From Acidobacteriota bacterium (GTDB taxonomy: Bacteria > Acidobacteriota > Blastocatellia > UBA7656), in assembly GCA_038040445.1 (NCBI GenBank), contig JBBPIG010000037.1, forward strand, positions 1-41,816: a DNA stretch of 41,816 nucleotides, given 5' to 3'. The notes beneath the pieces were generated by a model. The model did not search any database and was not told where the DNA came from. It saw only the letters and a program-made list of their open reading frames with translations. Below, in pieces: positions 33,561 through 41,755 of this stretch. Each line of letters begins with the position of its first letter. The stretch's first letter is position 1. The position numbers and the translations under genes are program-made.

Positions 33561-33848
33561 ATGAGAAAAGTGGCGAAACAAGACATCGAGTCCTTATACA
33601 AGGCGATACTGGACTTGAGAAATCTCGGCGAGGCGGACAGATTTTTCCGCGATCTTCTGACTGCCACTGAGACTGAAGGGCTCGCCGAGCGCTGGAAGGC
33701 GGCCCGATTGCTCGCCGAGGGAGTCCCGTACACCCAGATCATCGAGCAGACCGGCCTCAGCTCTACAACCGTCGCGCGGGTCGCTCGCTGGGTTAAGGCC
33801 GGCGCCGGTGGCTATCAGACGGCGCTTAAACGGGCGGTTCGCCGCTAG
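33561..33848 (+). CDS. YerC/YecD (TrpR-like) regulator, probable histidine repressor
   Basis: 95 aa from ATG 33561 directly downstream of operator 1; the open frame upstream is noncoding because it runs across the promoter. The sequence matches YerC/YecD (TrpR superfamily): LYKAILDLRNLGEADRFFRD, LLTATETEGLAERWKAARLL, then a helix-turn-helix YTQIIEQTGLSSTTVARVAR and WVKAGAGGYQTAL. The family binds DNA as a dimer. Its neighbour is the his operon 37 bp downstream, and the same palindrome occurs at both genes. A histidine-responsive repressor role (HisR-type) is inferred from this arrangement. Confidence 0.9.
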   Translation: MRKVAKQDIESLYKAILDLRNLGEADRFFRDLLTATETEGLAERWKAARLLAEGVPYTQIIEQTGLSSTTVARVARWVKAGAGGYQTALKRAVRR

Positions 33849-33867
33849 TCCCTTTTTTGCTCGAGGC

Positions 33868-33885
33868 ACTTTATTGAACTAAAGT
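33868..33885 (+). promoter_or_regulatory. Operator 2, abutting the hisG start
   Basis: ACTTTA, spacer TTGAAC, TAAAGT: same half-sites and six-base spacing as operator 1. Its last base is immediately followed by the hisG ATG (33886). Confidence 0.8.
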
Positions 33886-34761
33886 ATGACAACTGAAACT
33901 TACAGATTGAAGCTGGCCCTTCAGAAGAACGGCCGCATCACCGACGAGTCGATTGCCCTGTTGAGGGCATCAGGTTTGGACTTCGAGTTCACCGTGCGTT
34001 CGCTGTTTTCTCCATGCACTAATTTCCCGCTCGACGTTCTTTCGCTCAGGGATGACGACATACCGGAATACGTTCAGGACGGCGTGAGCGACCTGGGTAT
34101 CGTGGGCGCCAACGTGGTCGAAGAAAAAGGAGCGAAGGTGAGAGTCGTCGAAAGGCTGGGATTCGGCAAGTGCCGGCTCGCCATCTGCGTCCCAAAGAAC
34201 GGCAGCCTTAACGACCTCGATTCCCTCAAAGGCAAACGAATAGCAACGTCCTATCCTAAGACGCTCGGACGCTTTCTTTCCTCCAGGGATATCGAGGCGA
34301 ACATCATAGAAATCAGCGGCTCGGTAGAGATCACGCCGGCCCTGAATGTCGCCGATGCTACTTGTGACATCCTGTCCACCGGGAGCACGGCGCGGGTAAA
34401 CGGGCTCGAGCCTATGCTCAATATCATGGAGTCGGAAGCCGTCCTGATCGCTAACGAGCGAGTGCTCGCGTCGGTGAGCGCGAACAATGAGATCGACCGG
34501 CTGTTGACCCGCATCCGAAGCAGCCTGCGCGCTCGCGGCAAGAAATACGTAATGATGAACGCCCCTCTCTCCTCCGTCGAGAAGTTGAAACAACTCGTCC
34601 CCGGAATGAAGAGCCCAACCGTCGTGCCGCTCGCCAACCGCGAGATGGTAGCCATACAAAGCGTCGTCGGAGAAGAAGTTCTCTGGGAAGTGATTGAACA
34701 ACTGAAACGGGCCGGGGCCTCGGACATAGTTGTCACGTCCATAGAAAAGATTATCCCCTAG
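33886..34761 (+). CDS. hisG: ATP phosphoribosyltransferase (long form)
   Basis: 291 aa. First step of histidine synthesis: ATP + PRPP gives phosphoribosyl-ATP. It starts LKLALQKNGRITDESIALL, has YVQDGVSDLGIVGANVVEE, the PRPP-loop-like region CDILSTGSTARVNGL, and a C-terminal regulatory domain (about 215-291: YVMMNAPLSSVEKLKQLVPG), so it is the long, histidine-inhibited HisG type that works without HisZ. No ribosome site is visible before ATG 33886, because operator 2 fills that position. TTG 33907 is an alternative but also lacks one. It heads the his genes and is 37 bp after yerC. Confidence 0.96.
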   Translation: MTTETYRLKLALQKNGRITDESIALLRASGLDFEFTVRSLFSPCTNFPLDVLSLRDDDIPEYVQDGVSDLGIVGANVVEEKGAKVRVVERLGFGKCRLAICVPKNGSLNDLDSLKGKRIATSYPKTLGRFLSSRDIEANIIEISGSVEITPALNVADATCDILSTGSTARVNGLEPMLNIMESEAVLIANERVLASVSANNEIDRLLTRIRSSLRARGKKYVMMNAPLSSVEKLKQLVPGMKSPTVVPLANREMVAIQSVVGEEVLWEVIEQLKRAGASDIVVTSIEKIIP

Positions 34762-34766
34762 AGCTT

Positions 34767-36059
34767 ATGCGCAAATTTATTCTTGAAGAACTGACCGACA
34801 CCGAACTCATCTCGCTTACGCAGCGGACACCGGATGACTTCCACGAAGTCATTGCCACCGTCCGTGAAGTCATCGATAACGTACGGGCAAACGGAGACCA
34901 GGCTCTGGCCGCATACTCGAGAGAATTCGACCAGGCGCAGGTCGTCGATATTCGAGTCTCAGAGCAAGAAATTCGCGACGCCGTAGACTCGGTCCCGGAT
35001 GAAGTTAGACGAGCCCTCCAGCAGGCTGCGGACAATATCGAGAAGTTCCACAAGCTTCAACTTCCAAACGCCGTCGAGACCGAAACGGTCCCTGGTGCTT
35101 ATTGCCGGCTCGAATGGCGGCCGATACATCGAGTTGGTTTGTATGTACCGGGCGGCACCGCGCCGCTCGCCTCCACGGTGTTGATGCTCGCGATTCCCGC
35201 CCGAATTGCGGGCTGTGCGGATGTTGTGTTGTGCACTCCTCCTTTGAAGTCGGAGGCGGCAGCTCCGGAGATTCTTTGCGCGGCGGCGATGTGCGGAATC
35301 AAGAGAGTCTTCAAGGTTGGCGGAGCGCAAGCGATTGCCGCAATGGGGCTGGGCACGGAGACTGTTCCAAAAGTAGACAAGCTATTTGGGCCTGGCAATC
35401 GCTTCGTTGCAGCGGCCAAGTCGCTGCTCTCACAGCCGCCGCACAATATCGCCGTCGATATGCTTGCCGGACCAAGCGAGCTCCTGGTCATCGCGGATGA
35501 GACGGCTAATCCTGGCTGGGTCGCCGCGGACCTGCTCTCCCAGGCCGAGCACGGCGCCGACTCTCGAGTCATTCTAGTCACCACCTCGGTAACCGTCGCC
35601 GAAGAGGTCCAACGCCAACTATCTCGCCAACTTCACGGGCTTGAGCGCCGCTCGATTTTGGAACGAGCTCTCGAGAGCAGCCTGGTGATTCTCACGTCGA
35701 GCCTTACCAGGGCGGTGGAGTTCGCGAACCTATACGCGCCCGAGCACTTGATGCTTGCCGTCCGGGACGCTGAGCGGCTTGCGTGCAAAATAACAAACGC
35801 AGGGTCGGTATTCATCGGCTCGGCAAGTTCGGTAGTCTTCGGTGACTACGCGTCCGGGACCAACCATACCCTTCCGACTGCAGGGACAGCGGTAGCGACG
35901 GGCAGCCTTTGTGTCAGCAGTTTTATGAAGCCAATCGCATTTCAGACGATCACGCAACCGGGGCTCGCGACTCTAACGCCAATCGTAGCGACCCTGGCGC
36001 GCGCCGAAGGTCTCGAAGCTCACGCCAGAGCCGCCACAATTCGGGGGGAAGCCTCGTGA
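34767..36059 (+). CDS. hisD: Histidinol dehydrogenase
   Basis: 430 aa, five bases after hisG. Oxidises L-histidinol to L-histidine with two NAD. Family features are VGLYVPGGTAPLASTVLML, FKVGGAQAIAAMGLGTETVP, KLFGPGNRFVAAAK, DMLAGPSELLVIADETANP, LLSQAEHGADSRVILVT (zinc-binding region), YAPEHLMLAV and SVVFGDYASGTNHTLPTAGT. Length is usual. The start is ATG 34767; the ribosome site is weak, suggesting translational coupling to hisG. The stop overlaps the hisC start by one base (TGATG). Confidence 0.97.
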   Translation: MRKFILEELTDTELISLTQRTPDDFHEVIATVREVIDNVRANGDQALAAYSREFDQAQVVDIRVSEQEIRDAVDSVPDEVRRALQQAADNIEKFHKLQLPNAVETETVPGAYCRLEWRPIHRVGLYVPGGTAPLASTVLMLAIPARIAGCADVVLCTPPLKSEAAAPEILCAAAMCGIKRVFKVGGAQAIAAMGLGTETVPKVDKLFGPGNRFVAAAKSLLSQPPHNIAVDMLAGPSELLVIADETANPGWVAADLLSQAEHGADSRVILVTTSVTVAEEVQRQLSRQLHGLERRSILERALESSLVILTSSLTRAVEFANLYAPEHLMLAVRDAERLACKITNAGSVFIGSASSVVFGDYASGTNHTLPTAGTAVATGSLCVSSFMKPIAFQTITQPGLATLTPIVATLARAEGLEAHARAATIRGEAS

Positions 36060-37102
36060 TGGAAGCATTGATTCGTCCACACCTCAGAAACTTCCGCCCG
36101 TATGTTTCCGCCAGGAGCGAGGCGGTGGAAGCGAAAGTCTTTCTTGACGCAAACGAGTTGAGTTTGGAGTGCCCGGTTTTGTTTGACGGTCTGGCGCTGA
36201 ATCGCTATCCCGATCCAAATCAATTGCAGTTGAGAGCAAAACTAGCCGCGCTGTCGGGCGTTTCGTCCGACTCGATCTTCGTCGGCGTCGGGTCGGATGA
36301 GATTATCGATCTGCTTTTTCGCCTCTTTTGCGAGCCATCGATCGATAGCGCGATCGTCCTCGAGCCGACCTATGGCGTCTATCGCGTTGCCGCGGAGTTG
36401 AACTGCGTTGAAGGGTTCGGCGTGGAGCTCGACGACGATTTTCAAATCGATGTAGAGAAGACGCTTCGCGCGGTTCGTCGCGGCACAAAGCTTATTTTTT
36501 GTTGTTCACCGAATAACCCCACCGGCAATCTTTTGCGGCGCCAGGATATTCTCGCTCTCGCCCGATCTTTCAACGGCATCGTGGTAGCCGACGAAGCATA
36601 CGTTGAATTCTCCGGCCAGGCATCGCTTGCTCAGGATGTTGCACCGGCGGCCAATCTCGTAGTTCTTCGCACGCTTTCCAAGGCGTGGGGGCTCGCCGGC
36701 ATCCGGCTCGGTTACTGTGTTGCTAATCCAGCGCTCGTCGAGTACCTGCTTCGGATCAAGTCGCCGTACAACATCAGCGCCATCGCGTCAGCATTGGCGT
36801 TAAAGACTCTCGAAATGAACGCGTCTGTCCAACAGACGGCGCGCGAGCTTGTAGCCGAGCGTGAACGGCTTGGTCTCGCATTACAGGAGCTTTCTATCGT
36901 GCGCCACGTTTATCCAAGCAGCGCAAATTTCCTGCTGGCACGATTCATAGACTCAGGACGCGCGTTCTCCCATCTCCTGGTTTGCGGCATCGTCGTTCGC
37001 CGCAGAAGCGAGCCGCGCCTCCAGGATTGCTTGAGAATAACGGTGGGCACGGCTGAAGAGAATCAGCTCGTGTTGAATGCTCTTTCGGAACTTGAAGGAT
37101 GA
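36059..37102 (+). CDS. hisC: Histidinol-phosphate aminotransferase
   Basis: 347 aa from ATG 36059, overlapping the hisD stop; an upstream open frame inside hisD is ignored because the protein begins MEALIRPHLRNFRPYVSAR as in other HisC. PLP enzyme converting imidazole-acetol phosphate to histidinol phosphate with glutamate. Motifs: LDANEL and NRYPDPNQLQLRAKLA, GVGSDEIIDLLFRLFCEP, CCSPNNPTGNLL, DEAYVEFSGQ, and the PLP lysine in LRTLSKAWGLAGIRLGYC. GGGGGGAAG precedes the start. The stop overlaps hisB (ATGA). Confidence 0.96.
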   Translation: MEALIRPHLRNFRPYVSARSEAVEAKVFLDANELSLECPVLFDGLALNRYPDPNQLQLRAKLAALSGVSSDSIFVGVGSDEIIDLLFRLFCEPSIDSAIVLEPTYGVYRVAAELNCVEGFGVELDDDFQIDVEKTLRAVRRGTKLIFCCSPNNPTGNLLRRQDILALARSFNGIVVADEAYVEFSGQASLAQDVAPAANLVVLRTLSKAWGLAGIRLGYCVANPALVEYLLRIKSPYNISAIASALALKTLEMNASVQQTARELVAERERLGLALQELSIVRHVYPSSANFLLARFIDSGRAFSHLLVCGIVVRRRSEPRLQDCLRITVGTAEENQLVLNALSELEG

Positions 37103-38193
37103 AAAAGGTAGTCTTCGTAGACAGGGACGGAACGATTATCCGTGAGCCGCGCGATAAGCAGATTGATTCGCTCGAGAAGCTCGAGTTTGTTCCGGGCATC
37201 ATCAGCGGGTTGAAGATGCTTGTAGACGCAGGCTACTCGCTCGTCCTTGTGAGTAATCAAGACGCTCTCGGCACCGCGCGCTACCCCCGAAAGAACTTTG
37301 ACCTGGTTCAAGGAAAACTACTGCGATTGCTGAGCGGCGAAGGAATCGTGTTCGAGAAGATTCTCGTCTGCCCGCACGATCGGCAGGACAACTGCAAGTG
37401 TCGCAAACCGAAATTGGGCCTTCTGAAAAACTACCTGAAGACCAATAGCCTGGATCTCAGCCATTCATTTGTTCTCGGCGACCGGGAGACCGACATCGAG
37501 TTCGCGGCCAATCTCGGGGTCCGGTCGGTGCGGTTATCAAACGCAAAGAGATCGGCGGCCAGCTTCGTTGCTCGAGACGCTCTGGCGGCGTGCCAATACA
37601 TCGCTCGCGCATCGCGGTCTCTGTCGATCGAGCGCGTGACCAAAGAGACTCAAATCCGCGTATCGGTGACTCTCGACGGAATGGGAAATCACGAGATCGG
37701 CACCGGCATTCATTTCTTCGATCATATGCTGGCGCAGCTCGCCAGGCATTCGGGAATCGATATCCAGTTGACGGCCGTGGGCGACATAGAGGTGGACGCG
37801 CACCATACGGTCGAAGATACAGCCATCACTCTCGGCGAGGCGCTGCGAAGAGCACTGGGAGACAAGCGAGGCATCGAGCGATTTGGATTCACCGCTCCAC
37901 TCGACGAAGCGCTCGCCGAAGTCGCACTCGATCTGAGCGGCCGGAGTTTTTTGTCTTTCAAATGCGAGTTTAAGCGTGAAACCGTAGGCGACCTTCCAAC
38001 CGAGTTGGTCGAGGACTTCTTCAAGGCTTTCGCCGATAGTCTGGGCGCGTCGATCCACATAAAATGTAGTGGACGAAACGATCATCACAAGATCGAAGCG
38101 ATCTTCAAAGCAACTGCCCGCGCTCTAAAGCAAGCCGTCAGCATCGACTCGCGGGCGCGGGCGACTCTCCCCTCGACCAAGGGCAGACTATGA
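37099..38193 (+). CDS. hisB: Bifunctional histidinol-phosphatase / IGP dehydratase
   Basis: 364 aa fusion. Residues 1-165 are a HAD phosphatase of the HisB-N type: VVFVDRDGTIIREP (nucleophile D8, D10), LVSNQDALG, a zinc loop CPHDRQDNCKCRKPKLG and VLGDRETDIEF. Residues ~170-364 are imidazoleglycerol-phosphate dehydratase: TGIHFFDHMLAQLARHSG, DAHHTVEDTAITLGEALR and SGRNDHHKIEAIFKATARAL with the metal-binding histidines. It thus performs two steps of the pathway, as in enterobacteria. Start ATG 37099 overlaps the hisC stop; the stop overlaps hisH. In many other bacteria these activities are separate genes. Confidence 0.96.
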   Translation: MKKVVFVDRDGTIIREPRDKQIDSLEKLEFVPGIISGLKMLVDAGYSLVLVSNQDALGTARYPRKNFDLVQGKLLRLLSGEGIVFEKILVCPHDRQDNCKCRKPKLGLLKNYLKTNSLDLSHSFVLGDRETDIEFAANLGVRSVRLSNAKRSAASFVARDALAACQYIARASRSLSIERVTKETQIRVSVTLDGMGNHEIGTGIHFFDHMLAQLARHSGIDIQLTAVGDIEVDAHHTVEDTAITLGEALRRALGDKRGIERFGFTAPLDEALAEVALDLSGRSFLSFKCEFKRETVGDLPTELVEDFFKAFADSLGASIHIKCSGRNDHHKIEAIFKATARALKQAVSIDSRARATLPSTKGRL

Positions 38194-38792
38194 TCGGAGT
38201 CATCGATTACGAAGCGGGTAACCTGGCATCGGTGACCAATGCATTGCGGTCCGTCGAAGCGAGCGTCGTCGTCTCATCCGATGCGAGGCAGCTCGGCAGA
38301 TGCAGCGGGATTATCTTGCCGGGAGTAGGAGCGGCGCCCTTGGCAATGGACTCACTCAACCGGCACAACCTTGCCGGCTTTATTCGGACCCTCGAGGTTC
38401 CGTTCTTGGGAATCTGCCTCGGCATGCAGGTGCTCTACGACCAGTCAAGGGAAGGCAACACGAAATGCTTGGGGATCGTGCCGGGAACGGTGGAACAGTT
38501 CGACGCTCGCGCGGCGAGAGTGCCGCACATGGGATGGAACGAGGTGGTGCTCACGTCAGAAGAAGCACCGGCACAGTTGCTCGACAGGAAGGCGCACTTT
38601 TATTTCGCTCATTCCTACTATTCGCCGATTGGTCCGGCGACCAGCGCGATAACAGAATGCGGGGTCAGCTTTTCGGCCGCGATCAGAAGAGATAATTATT
38701 ACGGCGTGCAATTTCATCCGGAGAAATCGGGGCCTGCCGGCCTGCAGGTATTAAGGAACTTCTGCAGCTTATGCGAATCATTCCGGCAATAG
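38190..38792 (+). CDS. hisH: Imidazole glycerol phosphate synthase, glutaminase subunit
   Basis: 200 aa class-I glutamine amidotransferase that supplies ammonia to HisF. Nucleophile cysteine in FLGICLGMQVLYD, oxyanion and PGVG strand (GIILPGVGAAPLAMD), VPHMGWNEV, and the catalytic His-Glu in GVQFHPEKSGPAGLQ. ATG 38190 overlaps the hisB stop (ATGA). The 3' end overlaps hisA by 22 bases. Confidence 0.96.
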   Translation: MIGVIDYEAGNLASVTNALRSVEASVVVSSDARQLGRCSGIILPGVGAAPLAMDSLNRHNLAGFIRTLEVPFLGICLGMQVLYDQSREGNTKCLGIVPGTVEQFDARAARVPHMGWNEVVLTSEEAPAQLLDRKAHFYFAHSYYSPIGPATSAITECGVSFSAAIRRDNYYGVQFHPEKSGPAGLQVLRNFCSLCESFRQ

Positions 38793-39487
38793 ACATAATC
38801 AATGGAGAGTGCGTCAGGCTGACGGAAGGCGACTTCGCAACCAAGCGGGCTTACGGTGATCCGGTGTCCGCGGCCCGGCGTTTTGCCGCGGCGGGCGCAA
38901 GCCGGCTGCACGTGGTAGACCTTGAAGGCGCAAAAGAAGGACGGGTCGTCAACTGGAAGTCGCTATCCGCCATCCTGGCGCTCGACAGCATTGAGGTTCA
39001 GGCCGGCGGCGGAGTCAGAACGGCAGAGGATGCCTCGCGGCTCCTGGGCCTGGGCGCGAAGAGAATAGTAGTCGGGAGCATTGCGATCAGATCCCCGCAC
39101 CTGTTCGAGGAGTGGATCAAACAATTCGGTCCCGAAAGTTTCTGCGTTGCAGTTGACGTCAAGCACGGCGTGCTGGTCTCCCAAGCTTGGCTCGTCCAAG
39201 AGCCGGTTCCTCTTGCCGAGGTGGTAAACCGCGTGAAAGATCTCGGCGTTCAGACGCTCCTCTGCACTGACGTAATGCGAGACGGCAAGCTCGCCGGCCC
39301 AAACGTCGATTTGTATAGGCAACTAGTCGGCGAATTCCCCTCGCTTCGATGGATAGCTTCGGGCGGCGTGCGCTCCAGGGATGATTTGATGGAACTCCAA
39401 AAGACAAAGGTTTACGGCGTTGTGCTGGGCAAGGCTCTGCATGACGGCACGCTAGACGCCAGCGATCTTGCGGAGTTCTTATGTTGA
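38771..39487 (+). CDS. hisA: ProFAR isomerase
   Basis: 238 aa TIM barrel that isomerises phosphoribosylformimino-AICAR-P. Begins MRIIPAIDIINGECVRLTEG (catalytic Asp in AID), HVVDLEGAKEGRVVNW, QAGGGVRTAEDASRLL, LCTDVMRDGKLAGPNVDL (second Asp) and IASGGVRSRDDL. The start lies inside hisH, a 22-bp overlap. Confidence 0.96.
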   Translation: MRIIPAIDIINGECVRLTEGDFATKRAYGDPVSAARRFAAAGASRLHVVDLEGAKEGRVVNWKSLSAILALDSIEVQAGGGVRTAEDASRLLGLGAKRIVVGSIAIRSPHLFEEWIKQFGPESFCVAVDVKHGVLVSQAWLVQEPVPLAEVVNRVKDLGVQTLLCTDVMRDGKLAGPNVDLYRQLVGEFPSLRWIASGGVRSRDDLMELQKTKVYGVVLGKALHDGTLDASDLAEFLC

Positions 39488-40236
39488 CCAAACGCGTGAT
39501 TCCCTGCCTGGACATTCGCGCCGGCCGGGTGGTGAAAGGCCGGCGCTTTGAAAACCTGATCGATGTGGGTGATCCGGCTTCGCTTGCCGCGCGCTACTCT
39601 GCCGAAGGCGCGGATGAGCTCGTCATACTGGACATATCGGCTTCATTGCAGGAACGAAGACCTTTTTTTGACATCGTGCGAACCGTAGCGCGCGAGGTAG
39701 CGATTCCTCTCACGGTCGGGGGAGGCATTCGCACCATCGACGATATAACCGAGCTGCTGCGCGCCGGCGCCGACAAAGTCACGCTCAATACCGTTCTGGT
39801 TGAAGATCCCGGCTTGCTGTCAATGGCCGCCGAGAGGGTTGGCTCGCAAGCTTTGGTCGCTTCAATCGACGCGACGCGAATTCACGGGGGCTGGAGCGTT
39901 CGTGTTAAGAGCGCCACCCAGGAAACGCGCCTTGATGCAGTCGAGTGGGGACGGCGACTGGTCAGCTACGGAGCAGGCGAGCTTTTGATTACCTCGATCG
40001 ACAGGGATGGAATGAAGTCAGGCTATGATTGCGACTTGCTGCGGGCTCTTCACGAATCAGTCCGTGTTCCAATAGTAGCGTCAGGCGGAGCAGGCACGCG
40101 GGAGCATATTCTGGAAGCGCTCGAACGTGGTAAGGCAGATGCCGTGCTGGCCGCAAGCATCTTTCACTTTGAGGAGATCCCGATTGGCGATCTCAAACTT
40201 TTCTTGAAGTCGCGGGGCATAGCGGTGCGAGCATGA
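39481..40236 (+). CDS. hisF: Imidazole glycerol phosphate synthase, cyclase subunit
   Basis: 251 aa TIM barrel that closes the imidazole ring and releases AICAR, using ammonia from HisH. Begins MLTKRVIPCLDIRAGRVVKG (catalytic Asp), LVILDISASLQERRPF, PLTVGGGIRTIDDITELLRA, KVTLNTVLVEDP, ITSIDRDGMKSGYD (second Asp) and VASGGAGTREHILEAL. It overlaps hisA by seven bases and hisI by four. Confidence 0.97.
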   Translation: MLTKRVIPCLDIRAGRVVKGRRFENLIDVGDPASLAARYSAEGADELVILDISASLQERRPFFDIVRTVAREVAIPLTVGGGIRTIDDITELLRAGADKVTLNTVLVEDPGLLSMAAERVGSQALVASIDATRIHGGWSVRVKSATQETRLDAVEWGRRLVSYGAGELLITSIDRDGMKSGYDCDLLRALHESVRVPIVASGGAGTREHILEALERGKADAVLAASIFHFEEIPIGDLKLFLKSRGIAVRA

Positions 40237-40877
40237 AAAAGGAAGTAGATTTCGAAAAGATGAATGGCCTTGTAAGCGTTGTCCCGGCGATTATCCAGGA
40301 CGACTTTGACGGCGCCGTTTTGATGCTCGGTTTCATGAATGCCGAAGCGCTTGAGCGAACACTGGAACAGGGGCTGGTGACATTTTGGAGCCGGACCAAA
40401 CAACGGCTCTGGCAAAAGGGCGAGACCTCCGGAAATCACCTCGAGGTCGTCTCCGTGGACCTGGATTGTGACAGGGATACGTTGTTGATCAGGGCACGGC
40501 CTCGCGGACCGGTCTGTCACACAGGGAGCAGGAGTTGTTTCCCTGCGCGACAAGATGAGGAGGCCGGCAGAATTCTCAACCAACTCGCTCGGATAATCGC
40601 CGACCGTAAAGAGAAAGCACCGGCGGGATCATACACAGCGGAATTGTTCAGCGCCGGGCTTCAGAAGATCGGCCAGAAGTTGGGTGAAGAAGCCGTTGAG
40701 CTTGCTATCGCCGCGCAATATCCCGACGTTCAACGCTGCGTCGAAGAAGCGGCCGACCTCGTCTATCATTTGATGGTCTTGTTAGCCGCCAAAGACATAA
40801 CGCTCCAGCAAGTGGAAGCCGAGTTGGCAAAGCGAATGATCGAGAGGGATGTTACGTCATCGCGGGAACCTGACTGA
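40233..40877 (+). CDS. hisI: Bifunctional PR-AMP cyclohydrolase / PR-ATP pyrophosphatase
   Basis: 214 aa HisI-HisE fusion doing the second and third steps of the pathway. HisI part (about 1-115): LMLGFMNAEALERTLEQGLV, FWSRTKQRLWQKGETSGNHL, metal-binding VDLDCDRDTLLIRARPRGPV with CHTGSRSCF. HisE part (about 120-205): LARIIADRKEKAPAGSYTAE, KIGQKLGEEAVELAIAAQ and EEAADLVYHLMVLL. Last gene of the operon; the following 135 bases to hicB show no strong terminator. Confidence 0.96.
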   Translation: MKKEVDFEKMNGLVSVVPAIIQDDFDGAVLMLGFMNAEALERTLEQGLVTFWSRTKQRLWQKGETSGNHLEVVSVDLDCDRDTLLIRARPRGPVCHTGSRSCFPARQDEEAGRILNQLARIIADRKEKAPAGSYTAELFSAGLQKIGQKLGEEAVELAIAAQYPDVQRCVEEAADLVYHLMVLLAAKDITLQQVEAELAKRMIERDVTSSREPD

Positions 40878-41012
40878 GCCTATCCTGGAGGGATGACCTG
40901 TTTATAGCCAAACCGTCCCGCCACCCCAACGTTTGACATGAGCGGCGGCCGACGGGAGTAGCGGTTCGCCGTCCGCTCGATGGAAGGGTTAGATACCTCT
41001 TGGTGGAAACGC

Positions 41013-41345
41013 TCAACCATGGCTCGCTTCTTCGAGCACCTCGGTGGCCCATTGATTCAGGCTCTTGCCTGCCGCCTTAGCTGCGACCAATGCCGCACCG
41101 TGTACCTCAGGAGGCACTCTTAGCATGAGCTTGCCGGACGCAGGTTTCTCGGGGCGAACACCTTGCTCCTTGCAATCGCGCAAGAACTCTTCGATGGCGG
41201 TTTCGAACTCGGAACGCAACTCGGCCACTGTTTCGCCGTGAAAGCTAATCATGGTGTGCAGCCCAAGAACGCGACCTACAAAGATGTTGTCGCGCTCGTC
41301 GAACTCGATTCTTGCGGTGTATCCCTTGTGACTCATGGTGTTCAT
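41013..41345 (-). CDS. hicB: HicB-family antitoxin
   Basis: 110 aa from ATG 41345, overlapping the hicA stop (ATGA). The N-terminal partial RNase-H-like domain shows YTARIEFDERDNIFVGRVLG and FHGETVAELRSEFETAIEEF. The C-terminal ribbon-helix-helix segment, KLMLRVPPEVHGAALVAAKA then GKSLNQWATEVLEEA, binds the operator and represses the locus. It neutralises HicA by protein contact. An open frame upstream extends to 41438 but lies inside hicA. Confidence 0.88.
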   Translation of the reverse strand: MNTMSHKGYTARIEFDERDNIFVGRVLGLHTMISFHGETVAELRSEFETAIEEFLRDCKEQGVRPEKPASGKLMLRVPPEVHGAALVAAKAAGKSLNQWATEVLEEASHG

Positions 41346-41596
41346 GGCTTGACTCCGATACGTTCCAGCAACTCGCGAGCCTCTTCGACCTGATAGCGCT
41401 TGGCGTGCTTGCCCGGATGAGGACGATGACAGTGCCACTGTTCACCCTGCAACGTGATCTTGATGCGCGAACCTTCACGCTCTGTGATCGAGCCGCCCAG
41501 AGCAACGACCAACGCTTCGATGGCAGAGAAAACAACCGACGGCGACGTTGGCCGGGCGAAGATGGCCTGAAGCGTCTTTCGGTGTTTGGCGTTCAC
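41342..41596 (-). CDS. hicA: HicA-family mRNA interferase toxin
   Basis: 84 aa. Small double-stranded-RNA-binding-like toxin: helix 1 (KTLQAIFARPTSPSVVFSAI), LVVALGGSITEREGSRIKIT, HCHRPHPGKHAKRYQVEE and the C-terminal ELLERIGV. The His of the classical GSHH motif is replaced here (GSRIK), so it is the variant subfamily; activity is uncertain. It precedes hicB on the minus strand. Confidence 0.82.
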   Translation of the reverse strand: MNAKHRKTLQAIFARPTSPSVVFSAIEALVVALGGSITEREGSRIKITLQGEQWHCHRPHPGKHAKRYQVEEARELLERIGVKP

Positions 41597-41755
41597 AACG
41601 GCAGATGCTAGCGCTTATTGCTATCAGTTGCAAGCGCGAAGTGATAGCGCCTTAAGATCGCGAAGAGGGCGTCTAACGAGTAAGCTGGTGTGGCCGAAGC
41701 CGCCGACCTGGCTGGCTACCACAAGAGATGTGCGGCGAGGCTCGCGTCCAGCGTC

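Noticed and set aside
35909-36058. N-terminal extension of HisC inside hisD
   Set aside because: It lies in another frame of hisD and has no HisC-like residues; the family starts near MEALIRPH.
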